Positions 1 to 9,970 of a stretch of 39,122 bases of DNA are shown here, one piece after another. The stretch is from Saksenaea vasiformis B4078 (taxonomy: Eukaryota > Mucoromycota > Mucoromycetes > Mucorales > Saksenaeaceae). A model generated the notes under the pieces. It was not told the origin of the DNA. It did no database searches and was given only the letters and a program-made list of their open reading frames with translations. Where the stretch lies: NCBI GenBank assembly GCA_000697055.1, contig JNDT01001745.1, positions 1-39,122 of the forward strand, given 5' to 3'. Every line of letters starts with the position of its first letter. Within the stretch, counting starts at the first letter, position 1. Position numbers and translations under genes: made by a program.

Positions 1-850
1 TTATCCTTAAACTACGTGGCAGCGTGCGTTCTTAGGGCAGTTGGTCTTCGGATTGATTGTTCTTTGGGTTAAGGATCTTGCTTGGCTGGTTATCCCTTCA
101 TTGGGCTAGCCTGCGCACGTCTCAAGACTTCGGTCTTGTGGGGGTGGTAGGTTCCCAGAGATGATTCTTTAAAATACCTCCGTTTTAGCTGGCTTTGCCT
201 AGAAAGTCGGTTAACGTATGTTCCTGTGGGTCCGGTCTACAGGGTCAGACTGGTTCTAGGCGCTGAATCATCTGGATAGTTTTCACTCCGGTGTGTTAGC
301 CGACATGCGCTTTAGAGCTTGACGTATGATTAGTTGGGTATACGCTCTTCTGGTTGTGCGCTTCCTGGTTCGAACTGGTTTGCATGACGCCAGAGGTTCA
401 TTTCTAAAGTTCGTGCACAACCGCTGGCTCTTGAGGTAAGAGTTGGCAAACCCCGGCACGGTCCTGATGGCATTTGCCTATTGGGCTGGACGACGTCCAT
501 CTTGGTTCAGTTGGTGTACGGTTCTGGCTCTGTGGGGGGCCATTCCGGAGGTGGGTTGAATCTCGCCAACGATCAACCCATGAGTTCCCGATGCATCCCT
601 GTCACGACGATAGGATGATGCTGCCGAGTCGAGCGAGTTCAGCAAGACGAACAACGAAGCGAGCAACGAGGCAAACAATGCAATAAACAACGAGACGAGC
701 AAAGCAGCGCAACAGGAAACGCGAGTAGCACGCTACCTGTATAGGTCACAGCATGAACACCTTCTTCGGTAGGCTTTACGTAGAATATGGCATGCTCGGA
801 GGTAATAAAATATTTTGAATGAGCGTTTTCCATCAGATAAGTATTACGTT
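1..850. other. Non-coding accessory DNA, no gene recognised
   Basis: No open frame here reads like a known protein. The first ~560 bases are G/T-rich on the plus strand, unlike the rest of the window. Bases 630-720 are a purine-rich stretch with many short 'caacga' and 'gagc' words. The block ends at the insertion site of the truncated LINE. It may be decayed transposon sequence, but I see no motif that proves it. Confidence 0.4.
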
Positions 851-1786
851 ACGTTGCTGATCCATTGTATGGATACCAGTTATCGCCAAAGCTCTGGCTC
901 AGATACCGGCTTCTCCTACTCCACTCATCACTAGCAGCACACGGGTAGCCCCACCTCTGACACACTGGACAATTAACCCCAGTCATCCCAAGCCCACGCA
1001 GCTTCTAGTTTGCAAGCCCCGCTCATTCAGAGTTTATTGGCGAGATAAAGAAAACCTGATGAGGCCACACCTACAAGATACTGATGTTATCGGGCTGACC
1101 ACAGCCAACCTCTCTACGAGACAGTGGAAGATCTTCTGGTCCTTGCCCATGCCGCATAATGCTCGAACGACATGGTGGCGTCTACTCATAGATAAGCTGC
1201 CAGTCTGTGTTCGATTACATCAGTGGATGCCAGCCACGTTTGGCTCTCCCACTTGCCCCATCTGCCACAGCTCCATTGACACTGCCTATCATTTTACCGT
1301 TGCATGCCCACAGAAATGGCATTTTTGGCCAAGTCGCATTGACAGGGTTTTCCTTACCACATGTTTCTGAGTCGCCAGAACGTGTTTGGCATGGACTCCT
1401 TCTGCTCAGTATGCCGGGTATGACACCAGTACTAGATAACGAGTCATACTCCACCTTGGGGCTCATTTTAGCCAGCGTCTGGCAACAACACTGGCGTTGC
1501 ATCTTCGACGAAGAACCCTGGTCACTATCAGCCGCCATCAACTCCGTGCTGTCATTGTCTCGGCGTTATACATTAGGCACATTTCCTCCTTTCAATCCAC
1601 CAGACCTTTGACCTGTCTCTAGCTATTTTTTCCTTTCTTCCTGCTCTTTATTTTCCTCTCTCTTCTTCCTTTCCTTTTCTCAGATGATTACTCGTGCCCC
1701 ATTTTTCTTTTCTCTTACCTATGGTCTTTAGCATGGGCAAAGCCCTAATAAATTGCAACATACAAAAAAAAAACGTTGCTGATCCA
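851..1786 (+). mobile_element. 5'-truncated LINE with 14-bp target-site duplication
   Basis: The 14-mer acgttgctgatcca occurs at 851-864 and again at 1773-1786, directly abutting an A-run (1764-1773). That is the signature of target-primed reverse transcription. Between the copies lies the 3' end of a non-LTR retrotransposon: a zf-RVT coding remnant, a pyrimidine-rich 3' UTR (1615-1680), a GGGC-AAA-GCCC hairpin (1735-1745), an 'aataaa' and the tail. The 5' part with endonuclease and reverse transcriptase is absent. The coding remnant resembles the C-terminus of the large LINE at the right end of the window, so they are one family or close relatives. The first A of the 3' repeat may belong to the tail. 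Confidence 0.9.
866..1611 (+). pseudogene. LINE ORF2 C-terminus with zf-RVT zinc-binding domain, frameshifted
   Basis: The frame is open from the truncation point and carries the zf-RVT core: WSLPMPH, then TTWWRLLID, then CPIC-x8-YHF-x4-C (Cys-Cys-His-Cys ligands), near 1120-1310. A frameshift around 1305-1330 moves the downstream coding, including a QQHWRCIFDEEPW segment, into the next frame, which ends at a stop at 1611. The zf-RVT domain sits at the C-terminus of ORF2 in several LINE clades and is thought to bind nucleic acid. This copy cannot encode the enzymatic domains, so it is dead. The right-end LINE has the matching WSLPIPH..TIWWRLLID segment. Confidence 0.85.
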
Positions 1787-2378
1787 ATAATTGCTGAAGG
1801 AGTTGGTCTTGATCGAATATCTCTTCCGTCAAAACGTGAAGATTGAGCTATTGTTGTGGTTGCAAGGCATTCACGAAGTACAAGGACTGGAGGAAGTCTT
1901 TGAGGATCTTTGGTTGCAGTATTGACCGGTCAAAGAGAAACGATCAAAGCTGTAGATAGTACATAGATAGAGCGTTATTATATAGCTTCGAATAAGATGA
2001 TCGCCTCTACTCTAGGATGATGTTTCGCCTTCCGGACAAGAAGTTAATTAAAAGCAGGGTAAAAGCTCCAATCGCAAAGGGGAAACCTTCTAGAATCTAA
2101 TACATCTTGCCATCCAAAAATCTCATATTATCCACACCATTTGTTATGCTTTCACGGTGAGTGTTATAGTAACGGCTTTACTGCATTTTTGCTATTATTC
2201 TGCGCTAACTTCAAGATTTCTGGCGCCAATTCCTGGCAAACTTTACGTCGGGTGTGGTCTATTTTTCGTACTGAAGCCTTGCATCTTGCGCGGGAAGTAG
2301 ATCTTCATGCATCGATTCGAAGTGCATTTCGTTGATGTATTTTTGGTTCCAGTGTCCACTTTCAACACATGATTTAGG
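1787..2378. other. Intergenic DNA, nothing recognised
   Basis: AT-rich DNA between the LINE insertion and the dispersed repeat. It has no open frame with recognisable motifs, no tRNA-like fold and no strong repeat. Confidence 0.4.
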
Positions 2379-2990
2379 TGATGATGAGTGATGGATATTT
2401 AAAGAGATGCATAAATTCTTTTTTTTTTCTCTGGCTCCGTTCTTTTTAACACCCCGGGTGTGTGTCTTCTTGATGGAATGCACATCTAGAATTGCTCATG
2501 TTTATTTTGTTCATCATTTAGACTAGAAGACCTTTGTCCAGAACCATCTTGGCTGTGGTAGTTCCCTTTGCCCATCATTAAACTAAGCAAATGCTCTCGG
2601 ACGCTCAGTACCACTCATTTTCTGCAATGGGTTGGCAGATCTTGCACCGCTTCATCCACTCTGCAGGCAGTTCAAAAGATGGCTGTTCCTATGGCATCGT
2701 GTCAGCACCGTTTCGTCGCTCCATCGATGGGTGGAATTACCCCTCGGGGCCAAGTGAGATGATATCTCAGTATTATTCCAAGGTATTAACCATGAACTGG
2801 TTTTTTTGCCGTTAGAATAAATTTTGCGTCCACTGAAGAGACCAAGTTCATGGAAACCGAGTAATCTTCTGGCGAAAATTTGATGTGCTAACGACAGCAT
2901 ATTCAATTCTTCTTTAATGCAAACTTGACCCTTCAGAGACGCAAGACTTACTTGCAGTAGAGTAAAAGGTAATTCAATAAAGGGTACAGC
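2379..2990 (+). repeat. Dispersed ~0.6 kb repeat, copy 1
   Basis: This block aligns co-linearly with 27806-28440. Matching landmarks in order are: gtgatg..atttaaag, a T-tract followed by ggctc-gtt, gaaccatcttggc (copy 2 gaaccgtcttggc), ttcaaaa-atgg, tcgatggg-ggaat, aataaattttgcgtccactg (20 identical bases), gagaccaagttca, gcaaacttg, and the terminal taattcaataaa. By eye identity is about 65-75% with small indels. No long open frame is shared. The end carries an AATAAA-like signal. This suggests a non-autonomous element or solo LTR; no target duplication was found. Confidence 0.75.
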
Positions 2991-3487
2991 AAACTGAAGC
3001 CCAAGTCTATATGAGCGACCCTATCATTTTACAGACTCAACTTCCCAAAGTTTCTCCTCCTTTTTCATATCCTTTAAAACGCACCATCTTTCAGAATCCA
3101 CCGTTACAACGTCCTATAACATGAACGGAACGATGCTCCGTCCATCTTCGGAATAAAGTGTACCATCTATGTAGAGAATCTCTGGCTTTAGAGTAAATAT
3201 AACGTATCGTTAGAGTCACTGATGGTTCTTTTGGAGAAATCACAGGTCCAATCAAGGCAGTATTCAAGGAGGCTAAGCGCATCGCAAGATGAAGAAAGTT
3301 ATTCCATATGACATAGAAGCACTGGCATGGATCACTCTACGTTCGTGAAAAGTATGCAGACGATCATGGTGGGATCCAAAATACAATGTGGTGGCGATAA
3401 ATAAAAGTGTAGTATGATCTGGTGAAATCGCGATCATAGGACGACCACCAATATTGCAACATCTTTCTTTATATGGCACAGGCCACC
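2991..3487. other. Intergenic DNA downstream of the F-box gene
   Basis: No recognised gene. It may hold the 3' UTR or a short terminal exon of the F-box gene on the minus strand, because a GTAAGT donor lies near that gene's end (3534). Confidence 0.35.
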
Positions 3488-3516
3488 TATTAAATTATGG
3501 TGGCCCAGTAAGCAAG

Positions 3517-5253
3517 TTAGAAATGTCTACTTACAAATCCAAAGATTACTTGGTCCACGGACCGACACTGAACAAATACTATAGCATTATTCTCTGTTTC
3601 TGGTAAAAAGGGTTGACTTTTGCGGTTTTCCGGCAACCGTTCCGGGTCATTCTCGTTGCCTATTCTTTCAGAGATTCCTCGAATATCGCGCGTATGCAGT
3701 TTTCGAGAAAACTCACCCCGTGGTCCCCATTCGCATCGGTACCACCTCGTCCAGCCTCCGATTTCGTGTTCATTAATTGATCCATAGTACTTCTTTTTCC
3801 GCTCCAAGATCCGTTTAGTTTTGTCTGTCTGCGTCAGTCGCATCACAGCATGCTGTTTATATTGTATATGGAGCCAACGTAGTCGTGTGTCATGCATATT
3901 GATCCAATGTTGTTGATTCGTGCTGCAATCGTACTGGCAATGAACTTCTGATAGACGAGGACAACACCGAGAAAGATATGGAAATAGCTCGTCCTGAATG
4001 TCTCCTCCGCTTATCCGTAACTTCTCTAGATCGCAGGGCTTTCCCATGACCTGATTAACATTGATACCTATCACCTTGCCGCTAACGTGCAGCACTTTAA
4101 GATGTTTGATGTAATTCAAGATGACATCCACCTTCAATTCTATGTTCTCGCACTGCAGCCAGAGATCTCTCAAAGCCATGCAAGGGATCAGTGCGTCTAA
4201 CAACCCTGTGATGGATGATTCGTCTCGCGATGTAAAATAAACCTTTGAGAGAGTTTGGTGAAATCCACTGATAGCAATCAAGCAGGCAGGAATAGTCCAA
4301 AACCGTAAATCTAATTCTGTTAAGGGTGTCCCGGTCTGTTGGAAGGTTCGTATTGCGTCTGGATAAGGAGAGGAGCTTTCGCCAAAGGGTTTGAAAACAC
4401 GAAATATTTTGAGGTGACGACTCGACCTTGCCAATGCCAAAAGGTCTGCTCGCGCTTCATCGTCATGTACCATAGAGTCCCACCACAAAGCGAGTTCTTC
4501 AAGATACGGATATTTTCGTGCACAATAAGGATACAGATTACCGTCCGACATATCCAATTTCAGGGAGCGTATTGTAGTTGAGGGCTGGATGTATTCTGGC
4601 ATATATTTGCTTGCTGTGAGAAGGGACAGGCTCAAGTGCTGCAGTTCAGGCAGCCTTGCATGAATAGCTTCGATGTCGAACGATGATATCCTTGAACTAT
4701 CGCTCGCCATTTCTTCTCCGTTCCCAATTATTTTTAGTGAAACGATGCGGGGTAGTTCTTTCAACAAGTCAAGCCATCCCGAATAAATATCAATGTGGAT
4801 ATTCAAATGTGTAATGCATTGACGGAAATGATGCAACGCAAAATCCGGCGCTCCGGGTAAGTAGAGCTCGGGAACGTTGCTCAGATATTTCCAGTCCGCT
4901 AGTTTGCTGGAAAATCGTAATCTCCAGAAATATTTGCAGTGAAATGCCACCAAATAAGGACAAAGACGAGGGAGAGACTCAAATTGGGTGCGGTGGAAGC
5001 CCACATCTTCGTGGAAATGAAGTTTACGGATGAGGTGCCCTACAGGATCTGTCGTTTCCGTGCGACAAAGCGTTTCATAAAACAACTTGAACTGACGTCG
5101 TGTTTGTATATATATGTCGGAATACAACAATGGTTTGAACACAGCTTTCCAACGACGACAGACGTATATGGCGGTGCACAGATCTCGTCGTGGCACATGC
5201 ACGATGATCGCTGTCAACATTTCACTTGGTATGGTGTTGTCCATTTCGCCCAT
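3517..5253 (-). CDS. F-box protein with leucine-rich-like repeats
   Basis: 578 residues, uninterrupted. An F-box at about residues 7-48 (IPSEMLTAIIVHVPRRDL, CRRWKAVFKPLLY) would recruit Skp1 in an SCF E3 ubiquitin ligase. The rest is a series of irregular leucine-rich segments (for example LPELQHLSLSLL, LEKLRISGG, CPRLSEVHCQY), typical of fungal F-box/LRR proteins whose repeats hold the substrate. The target cannot be inferred. The start is the first Met before the F-box. Near the C-terminus a perfect GTAAGT donor (3534 downward) lies in frame before the stop, with an AG at 3488-3489. The true end may therefore differ by a few residues. Such F-box genes are strongly expanded in Mucoromycota. 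It has no co-directional partner nearby. Confidence 0.8.
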   Translation of the reverse strand: MGEMDNTIPSEMLTAIIVHVPRRDLCTAIYVCRRWKAVFKPLLYSDIYIQTRRQFKLFYETLCRTETTDPVGHLIRKLHFHEDVGFHRTQFESLPRLCPYLVAFHCKYFWRLRFSSKLADWKYLSNVPELYLPGAPDFALHHFRQCITHLNIHIDIYSGWLDLLKELPRIVSLKIIGNGEEMASDSSRISSFDIEAIHARLPELQHLSLSLLTASKYMPEYIQPSTTIRSLKLDMSDGNLYPYCARKYPYLEELALWWDSMVHDDEARADLLALARSSRHLKIFRVFKPFGESSSPYPDAIRTFQQTGTPLTELDLRFWTIPACLIAISGFHQTLSKVYFTSRDESSITGLLDALIPCMALRDLWLQCENIELKVDVILNYIKHLKVLHVSGKVIGINVNQVMGKPCDLEKLRISGGDIQDELFPYLSRCCPRLSEVHCQYDCSTNQQHWINMHDTRLRWLHIQYKQHAVMRLTQTDKTKRILERKKKYYGSINEHEIGGWTRWYRCEWGPRGEFSRKLHTRDIRGISERIGNENDPERLPENRKSQPFLPETENNAIVFVQCRSVDQVIFGFVSRHF

Positions 5254-7089
5254 GCAAATAATGTAATGTGGGGAGAAGAACTAGGTTTTTGCACGAGGTT
5301 TTTTATATTTCCCACAAAGCGAAAGGAAAGTATAAAAAGAAGAAGAAGAAGAAGAAAATATAGAATGAATACTGGATTTGTTACGTTGTTTCGTATTACC
5401 AAAGTAACACTGCCTGATTGTCTCGGAATTAAAGATTTCTTGCTATTGTTTCAGGAAATCATAACTACCAAAGCCAGGTTGCATTTCGTACTATTTGTTT
5501 AACGAACGGCGAAGAAAAGTATTTAGACCATATGCCTTAACAAACATGGCCTAATCTGGGGCGTCCTGTATCGGGAAATTGCATCTGAAAGGTGTCATCT
5601 AAACGAAGTCGGATCCATGCAGAGTGTTAAACTTTTGAAAAGGACCAGGTAGACATAAGTGGTTATATAAGCAAATCCTTGAGGAAAAGGGGTAATGTAC
5701 GACATATCCCTGTTAGAATGATACAGACAAAATCAATCAAAAAGATATCGCGACGGGACAACCTTTCAACCATAGTAAGGATATCGTCATAAAGAAATAG
5801 ACACAGTGTAAGTTCAGCGCTCTCTTTCAGTCCCACCATGCTGGTAACTTTTTTTTTCTTTAACATGCAAGCAAATGCTACGGCAACGTTCCTTGTGAGG
5901 AACTCCTGTTCTCTACTAACTTGGTTCCCCAGTAATCGTTCTGTGAGTAATCGCACCAAGTTCGGAATAGTTTACATGGCTGAAGCTCTTATTCTGAGGC
6001 GCAAGTAACAAAGACAAATACGATATGATATTGCTGAGTGAGTGTGAAGGAAACCAAAGGAAGGGTTCTTGCGGAATGGTACATGGTTTCTGTGCACGTT
6101 GCTTTGGCATGCTCATTTTGCTTGGCTGACGCATCTTTCCATCCGTCAAACCAGAACCTACGTTTTGAAGCTGTAGATCAGCTTTTTTTTTTTTTAGGAA
6201 ATGGAAGCTGTTCGCTGGACAGTCTTTTTTGTATACATTTGCTCTGCTCATCTTGTTAAATTGATCTCTTTTCCTGCAAAAGTGTGTTTCTCTGTTGACA
6301 ATGTTTCTTCCAATCTGTGTTGGTAGAGAACAAACATATCTTTGAGGTTTTGTATCACAGACACGCAAAAATTACGCAGTTGCTGCTAACATACAAATAA
6401 CACGACAGACCACTCTTTGCCAAAATGTTATGTTTTCCTACAAGGTACCAAGGTCAACAGCGTGCTCCACCAGTGGGAAAGAGGGAGAAATCATTTGCAA
6501 CGATCAATGAGTGGAAAACGTGATCCTGAGGTCTTGAGCCACACCTCGTGTTCTCACGTTGACCATCTGGACAGCTGTGATACTGGATCCAATGGATGGA
6601 CCAAATGTTATTTTATTCGTGATCGTATGCTGCGTTTCCAAAATCAATGCCATGCCCATCCACATATTAGATCACTTCGATGATCGATTCATGTCGCAAA
6701 AACTGGCACATGACCTTTGCAGTATCTTGTTAAATCAGCTAACTACATGGTAAGAATGTGGAGTAGCTCAATTAGACTCATTTTATCTACGATGGTAAAC
6801 ATGATGTTATTTTGAGCTTGCTAACTCTTTCCCATTCCAATAAGGTAAGTAGAAACCTATAAAAGAATACTATATTTCTGTGGAGAAAAAAATGGGAAGG
6901 CAGCCTGGAAGGGGCAAAGAGACGCTAGGGGGTTCCGTCCCTTTCTACCTTTCCTAATGTCGAGTGACCACCCCAACTCTTCTTTTGCCACGGATAACTT
7001 GTTTGTAATAATAATTTTTTCATTTTATATGGCATAACATCGTCGGAAAACACATTAACATACAAAGTAATAACAGAAAGAACAAATCT
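5254..7089. other. Long gene-free stretch
   Basis: AT-rich, with T- and A-homopolymers and a short AAG microsatellite (5338-5358) upstream of the F-box start. Open frames of up to ~150 codons exist on the minus strand (5663-6368), but they show no domain pattern, no splice-consistent extension and low-complexity lysine runs. I consider them non-coding. Confidence 0.4.
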
Positions 7090-7360
7090 CACGTCTATGA
7101 CAAGACCTACTAGGAACAGAACCGTTGAATTGAACATGGACGATGCTACAAGTCCAAGTACGAAATGGTCCAGTGTTCCTAATAAACAGAAAAGAAGTTC
7201 CCACGGGTATGACAAGGCCGGAATAGGAACAGAACCGTTGAATTGAACATGGACGATGATACAAGTTCAAGCGCGAAGGGTATCGTGCTCGCGCTAAACG
7301 GAAAAGGAAGTTTTCCACGTCTATGACAAGGCCAGGATAGGAACAGAACCGTTGAATTTT
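7090..7360. repeat. Tandem duplication, 112-114 bp unit, ~2.3 copies
   Basis: The word tatgacaag starts units at 7096, 7208 and 7322. Each is followed by agg-cc, aggaacagaaccgttgaatt and, in the first two units, gaacatggacgatg-tacaagt-caag. The third unit breaks off after the 'gaacagaaccgttgaatt' block. Units one and two are nearly identical in the first 60 bases and diverge afterwards. Confidence 0.85.
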
Positions 7361-7426
7361 TTAAAAACTTTCTTTCTGTCGTTTCGACAATGACCCTTTG
7401 GACAAAATCCTGGATTACGCTCGAAA

Positions 7427-8306
7427 TCATGCATCCATGCATCCATTGATCCAAAGCGCGGATATTCTAGCTGGGATAATTTTCCGAGCTTCTTTTTGAA
7501 CCCTTTGAATCCTGTCCATCCAGTAACTCGTCCTTGTTGTAACGTCAACAACAAAATCCATATTTGTCGCAGTCGAAGCAGCTACATGGTATTTGACAAC
7601 ATACTCACGGTTGCCGGCACGTTTAGGTTTGTAAACTCTGCCATTCTGGTCTTGGCATCGCTTCATTCGGAATGACAAAGCTTGCTTCCTTCATATCAAT
7701 ATCGTACGTGAAAACCGACTCGGTTTCCAAGGTTGTCATACGGAAGGTGATGGTATAACAGCACAGGTAACTGGAATTACGTCGTAATAATAGCCACAGC
7801 AAAATTTTCCGCATCGCCCGCTCATCGTACGCACTGTTGATGAACCGTCAAATAAACCACAGCAACGCGTTCTATAAATGGCTGCAGTACCCTGGAAACC
7901 ATGCGTTCCTTGCATGCGATGCCGACGTGCGTCGCAAAGAAGCTCTTCCGTTGAAAGCTTGCAACTTCTAGCCGTGACGCGGTTTTAAATTTCACCGCAA
8001 GTAGTTTCGTACGACACTCACCCATTCAGATGATGTGCAAGGTCATCCCACGAGCCGCTTCTATTGCTGTGATCAATTTTGCGCGACCATTCATTTTGAA
8101 TTTGGAAAAATTCTTCCGCTTTGGACCGTTATAATGTTCAGTACTTCACTGTGCAAGTACTTTGCTTCTTTACCGAGAGCAGTTTCTCTTTTTGCCCATC
8201 CGCGACAGGAATTCCTACTACAATTAAGTCTACTGCGAAGCTGATGAATTGCGCTGTACCTCATATCATTGGTGTGGTCGGATAGTACTTGGGCTGCGGC
8301 TACCAC
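7427..8306 (-). pseudogene. Frame-broken remnant of an unrecognised gene
   Basis: Several short minus-strand frames follow each other co-linearly and read like protein rather than noise, but they switch frame repeatedly. They include a basic segment GWAKRETALGKEAKYLHSEV (8250-8150), then WSRKIDHSNRSGSWDDLAHH, then KLLAVKFKTASRLEVASFQ and KSFFATHVGIACKERMVSRV (8010-7890), then TTLETESVFTYDIDMKEASF (7740-7680), and REYVVKYHVAASTATNMDFV with YWMDRIQRVQKEARK (7600-7480). Stops separate them. One junction has a GTGAGT donor-like word, so some breaks could be introns, but at least two look like indels. I have a weak impression of a repeated mucoralean hypothetical family; no function is claimed. 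Confidence 0.4.
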
Positions 8307-9167
8307 GGAATAAATGGGCTACTAGCGGCAGTGGCTCAGACGAGATGCGTTATGTCACATATTTCTATGTACTCATCTATCTCTGAAGGAACCTATCTTT
8401 CTTTGGAGGTACTTATCTTTTTCTGAACGTACATCGTGTTTTTGGTACTGGATCCGAAAGATTCATGATCCTTGTTTAGTCAATCAAACGTAAGTAATGA
8501 CTGTGGAGCTGGGACCAGCTTCCAGCTATTCTACTGATAGGGAAATAGACTTCATATGAGCCGTAAGCAAAGGAAAGCATCAGAACAGTTAATGGAGTAT
8601 AGAATGAAAGAAAAAACACCAACATGTGCGAGAAATCATCCATTTAATGGGATAAACCCTTCTGTATTGAAGAGAGCACATATATCCTCAGACATCCGAA
8701 TCTTATTGCCATGTTTTTATAAGCAGACGTTGAAAGGTAAAAAGCGTGCACTTTTCTTCTGTGAAATTCCAATAGATTGGAATGTCAGTTACCAGACAAT
8801 CTGCGTTAATGCAGTTATTGAGACTCGCCATTGACAACAACAGTATTTTCGTCAAGATAGACAATGTCATTCCATTCATTTCCACTATAATAGGAACTTA
8901 TGTTATTATATTTACTGGTTGGAAAGTGAGAGCTTACTGTTCTGATGATATCAGGTAATAATAATAGCTACTTCCTCTTATTCTGTTGACAGCAGATAAT
9001 GAATGCTATTTCTTTCAACTGTTGTTGACTTGTATTATCAAACAGCAGATCTGCGCCTGCGTAACTAAACTTTTTTCGCCAAGGAAAATGATTGAGTTTG
9101 TGCAACTCGACGTCTATTTTAATTCACTTTTTTTGGTCATTTTTTCTTTCTTCTTTTACTTTTCATC
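8307..9167. other. Intergenic DNA upstream of the WW-domain gene
   Basis: No gene recognised. The last ~100 bases before the WW gene are T/C-rich (ttcactttttttgg..ttctttcttc), typical of fungal core promoters and leaders. Confidence 0.4.
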
Positions 9168-9883
9168 ATGTCTGCGCCATTACCTCCAGGTGCGCGCATG
9201 AACTAAAAATTTTAGTTGGTTAACCAATGCATTTTACTAGGTTGGGATGCTCGCCAAGCGGCTGATGGAAGATGGTACGTACTAAAAAAAAAAAAAAAAA
9301 AAAGAAGTAAATATGCTGACATTTTTATAGGTATTTTATCGATACAGTCAGAAACATAACTACATGGGAGGACCCCCGAAGTGCACCTCCACCTCCGCCA
9401 CCCGCTGCGTACGCTGCTGCAGCCAATCCATCAGAAAGAGCAGGAGCACCCCAGAGTTATGGACAGCCTTCCAGTTACTACGGCCAAGCTCCAGCCACTA
9501 GCAACTATGGTTATCCACAGCAACCACAGCAACCACAGCCACAACAAGCGCAATCTTACCCTCCTCCTCAACAACAATCTTATTATGCATCCACAGCCAC
9601 ATATCCCCCTCCGCAGCAGCAGCAGGCGGCGTACCCTCCTCCTCAACAGGCAATCTATCCACCACCGCAAACATCGCCTTATCCTCAGCAGCAATGCTAC
9701 GGCGCTCCTCCTGCTCAGCAACAACCATCAGAGGAAAAAGGTCTTGGCAAGATTTTCTCCGGTCCGAACAGTGGTATGAAAATGGCAGGTGCAGCAGCGG
9801 CTGTTGGGCTGGCTGGGGTTGCGATTGGGGAGATGGTAGAGCATCACAAAGACGAGGAACGCTTCTATGGCGATCGATGGTAG
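9168..9883 (+). CDS. WW-domain protein with Q/P/Y-rich tail
   Basis: Three exons: 9168-9189, 9241-9274, 9331-9883, all joining in phase (202 residues). The WW domain covers residues ~4-35: LPPGW, then DGRWYFIDTVRNITTWEDP, with both Trp and the final Pro present. It should bind proline-rich PPxY-like ligands. The middle (~45-150) is low-complexity Q/P/Y/A sequence with PPPQQ repeats, prion-like in composition. The C-terminus has a Gly/Ala-rich hydrophobic stretch (MAGAAAAVGLAGVAIGEMV) followed by a charged end, like glycine-zipper proteins. Intron 1 uses a GTGCGC donor, which is atypical; intron 2 contains an A20-like run. The next gene begins only 87 bp downstream on the same strand. The cellular role is unknown; membrane-associated scaffolding is a guess. 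Confidence 0.85.
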
Positions 9884-9970
9884 ATAGCGTCCATTTTTTA
9901 CCAGAGTAAAGGAATCTTTTTTCTTTCTTTCGTCTCTTTTCTTTACTTTCTTTATCTTTTCTTTCCTTTC
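9884..9970 (+). promoter_or_regulatory. Short CT-rich intergenic promoter/leader
   Basis: Only 87 bp separate the WW-gene stop from the kinase start. About 60 of them are almost pure C/T (tctttctttcgtctctttt..). Pyrimidine-rich tracts just upstream of starts are common in fungal promoters. The 3' UTR of the upstream gene must overlap this tract. Confidence 0.45.

Noticed and set aside
360..385. ggttcgaactgg, box B-like
   Set aside because: No upstream box A or tRNA fold; chance match.
4939..5502. 187-codon plus-strand frame
   Set aside because: Antisense to the F-box gene N-terminus with no domain; ends in AAG-repeat-coded basic runs.
5663..6368. Minus-strand frames of 98 and 150 codons
   Set aside because: Contain lysine runs from homopolymers and no recognisable motif; no support as genes.
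7090..7360. CRISPR-like repeat-spacer structure
   Set aside because: Units are ~112 bp, contiguous and only 2.3 copies; the organism is a eukaryote.
9381..9779. 132-codon His/Leu-rich frame
   Set aside because: Alternative frame of the WW-gene Q/P-rich exon, which has the WW motif and correct splice phases.
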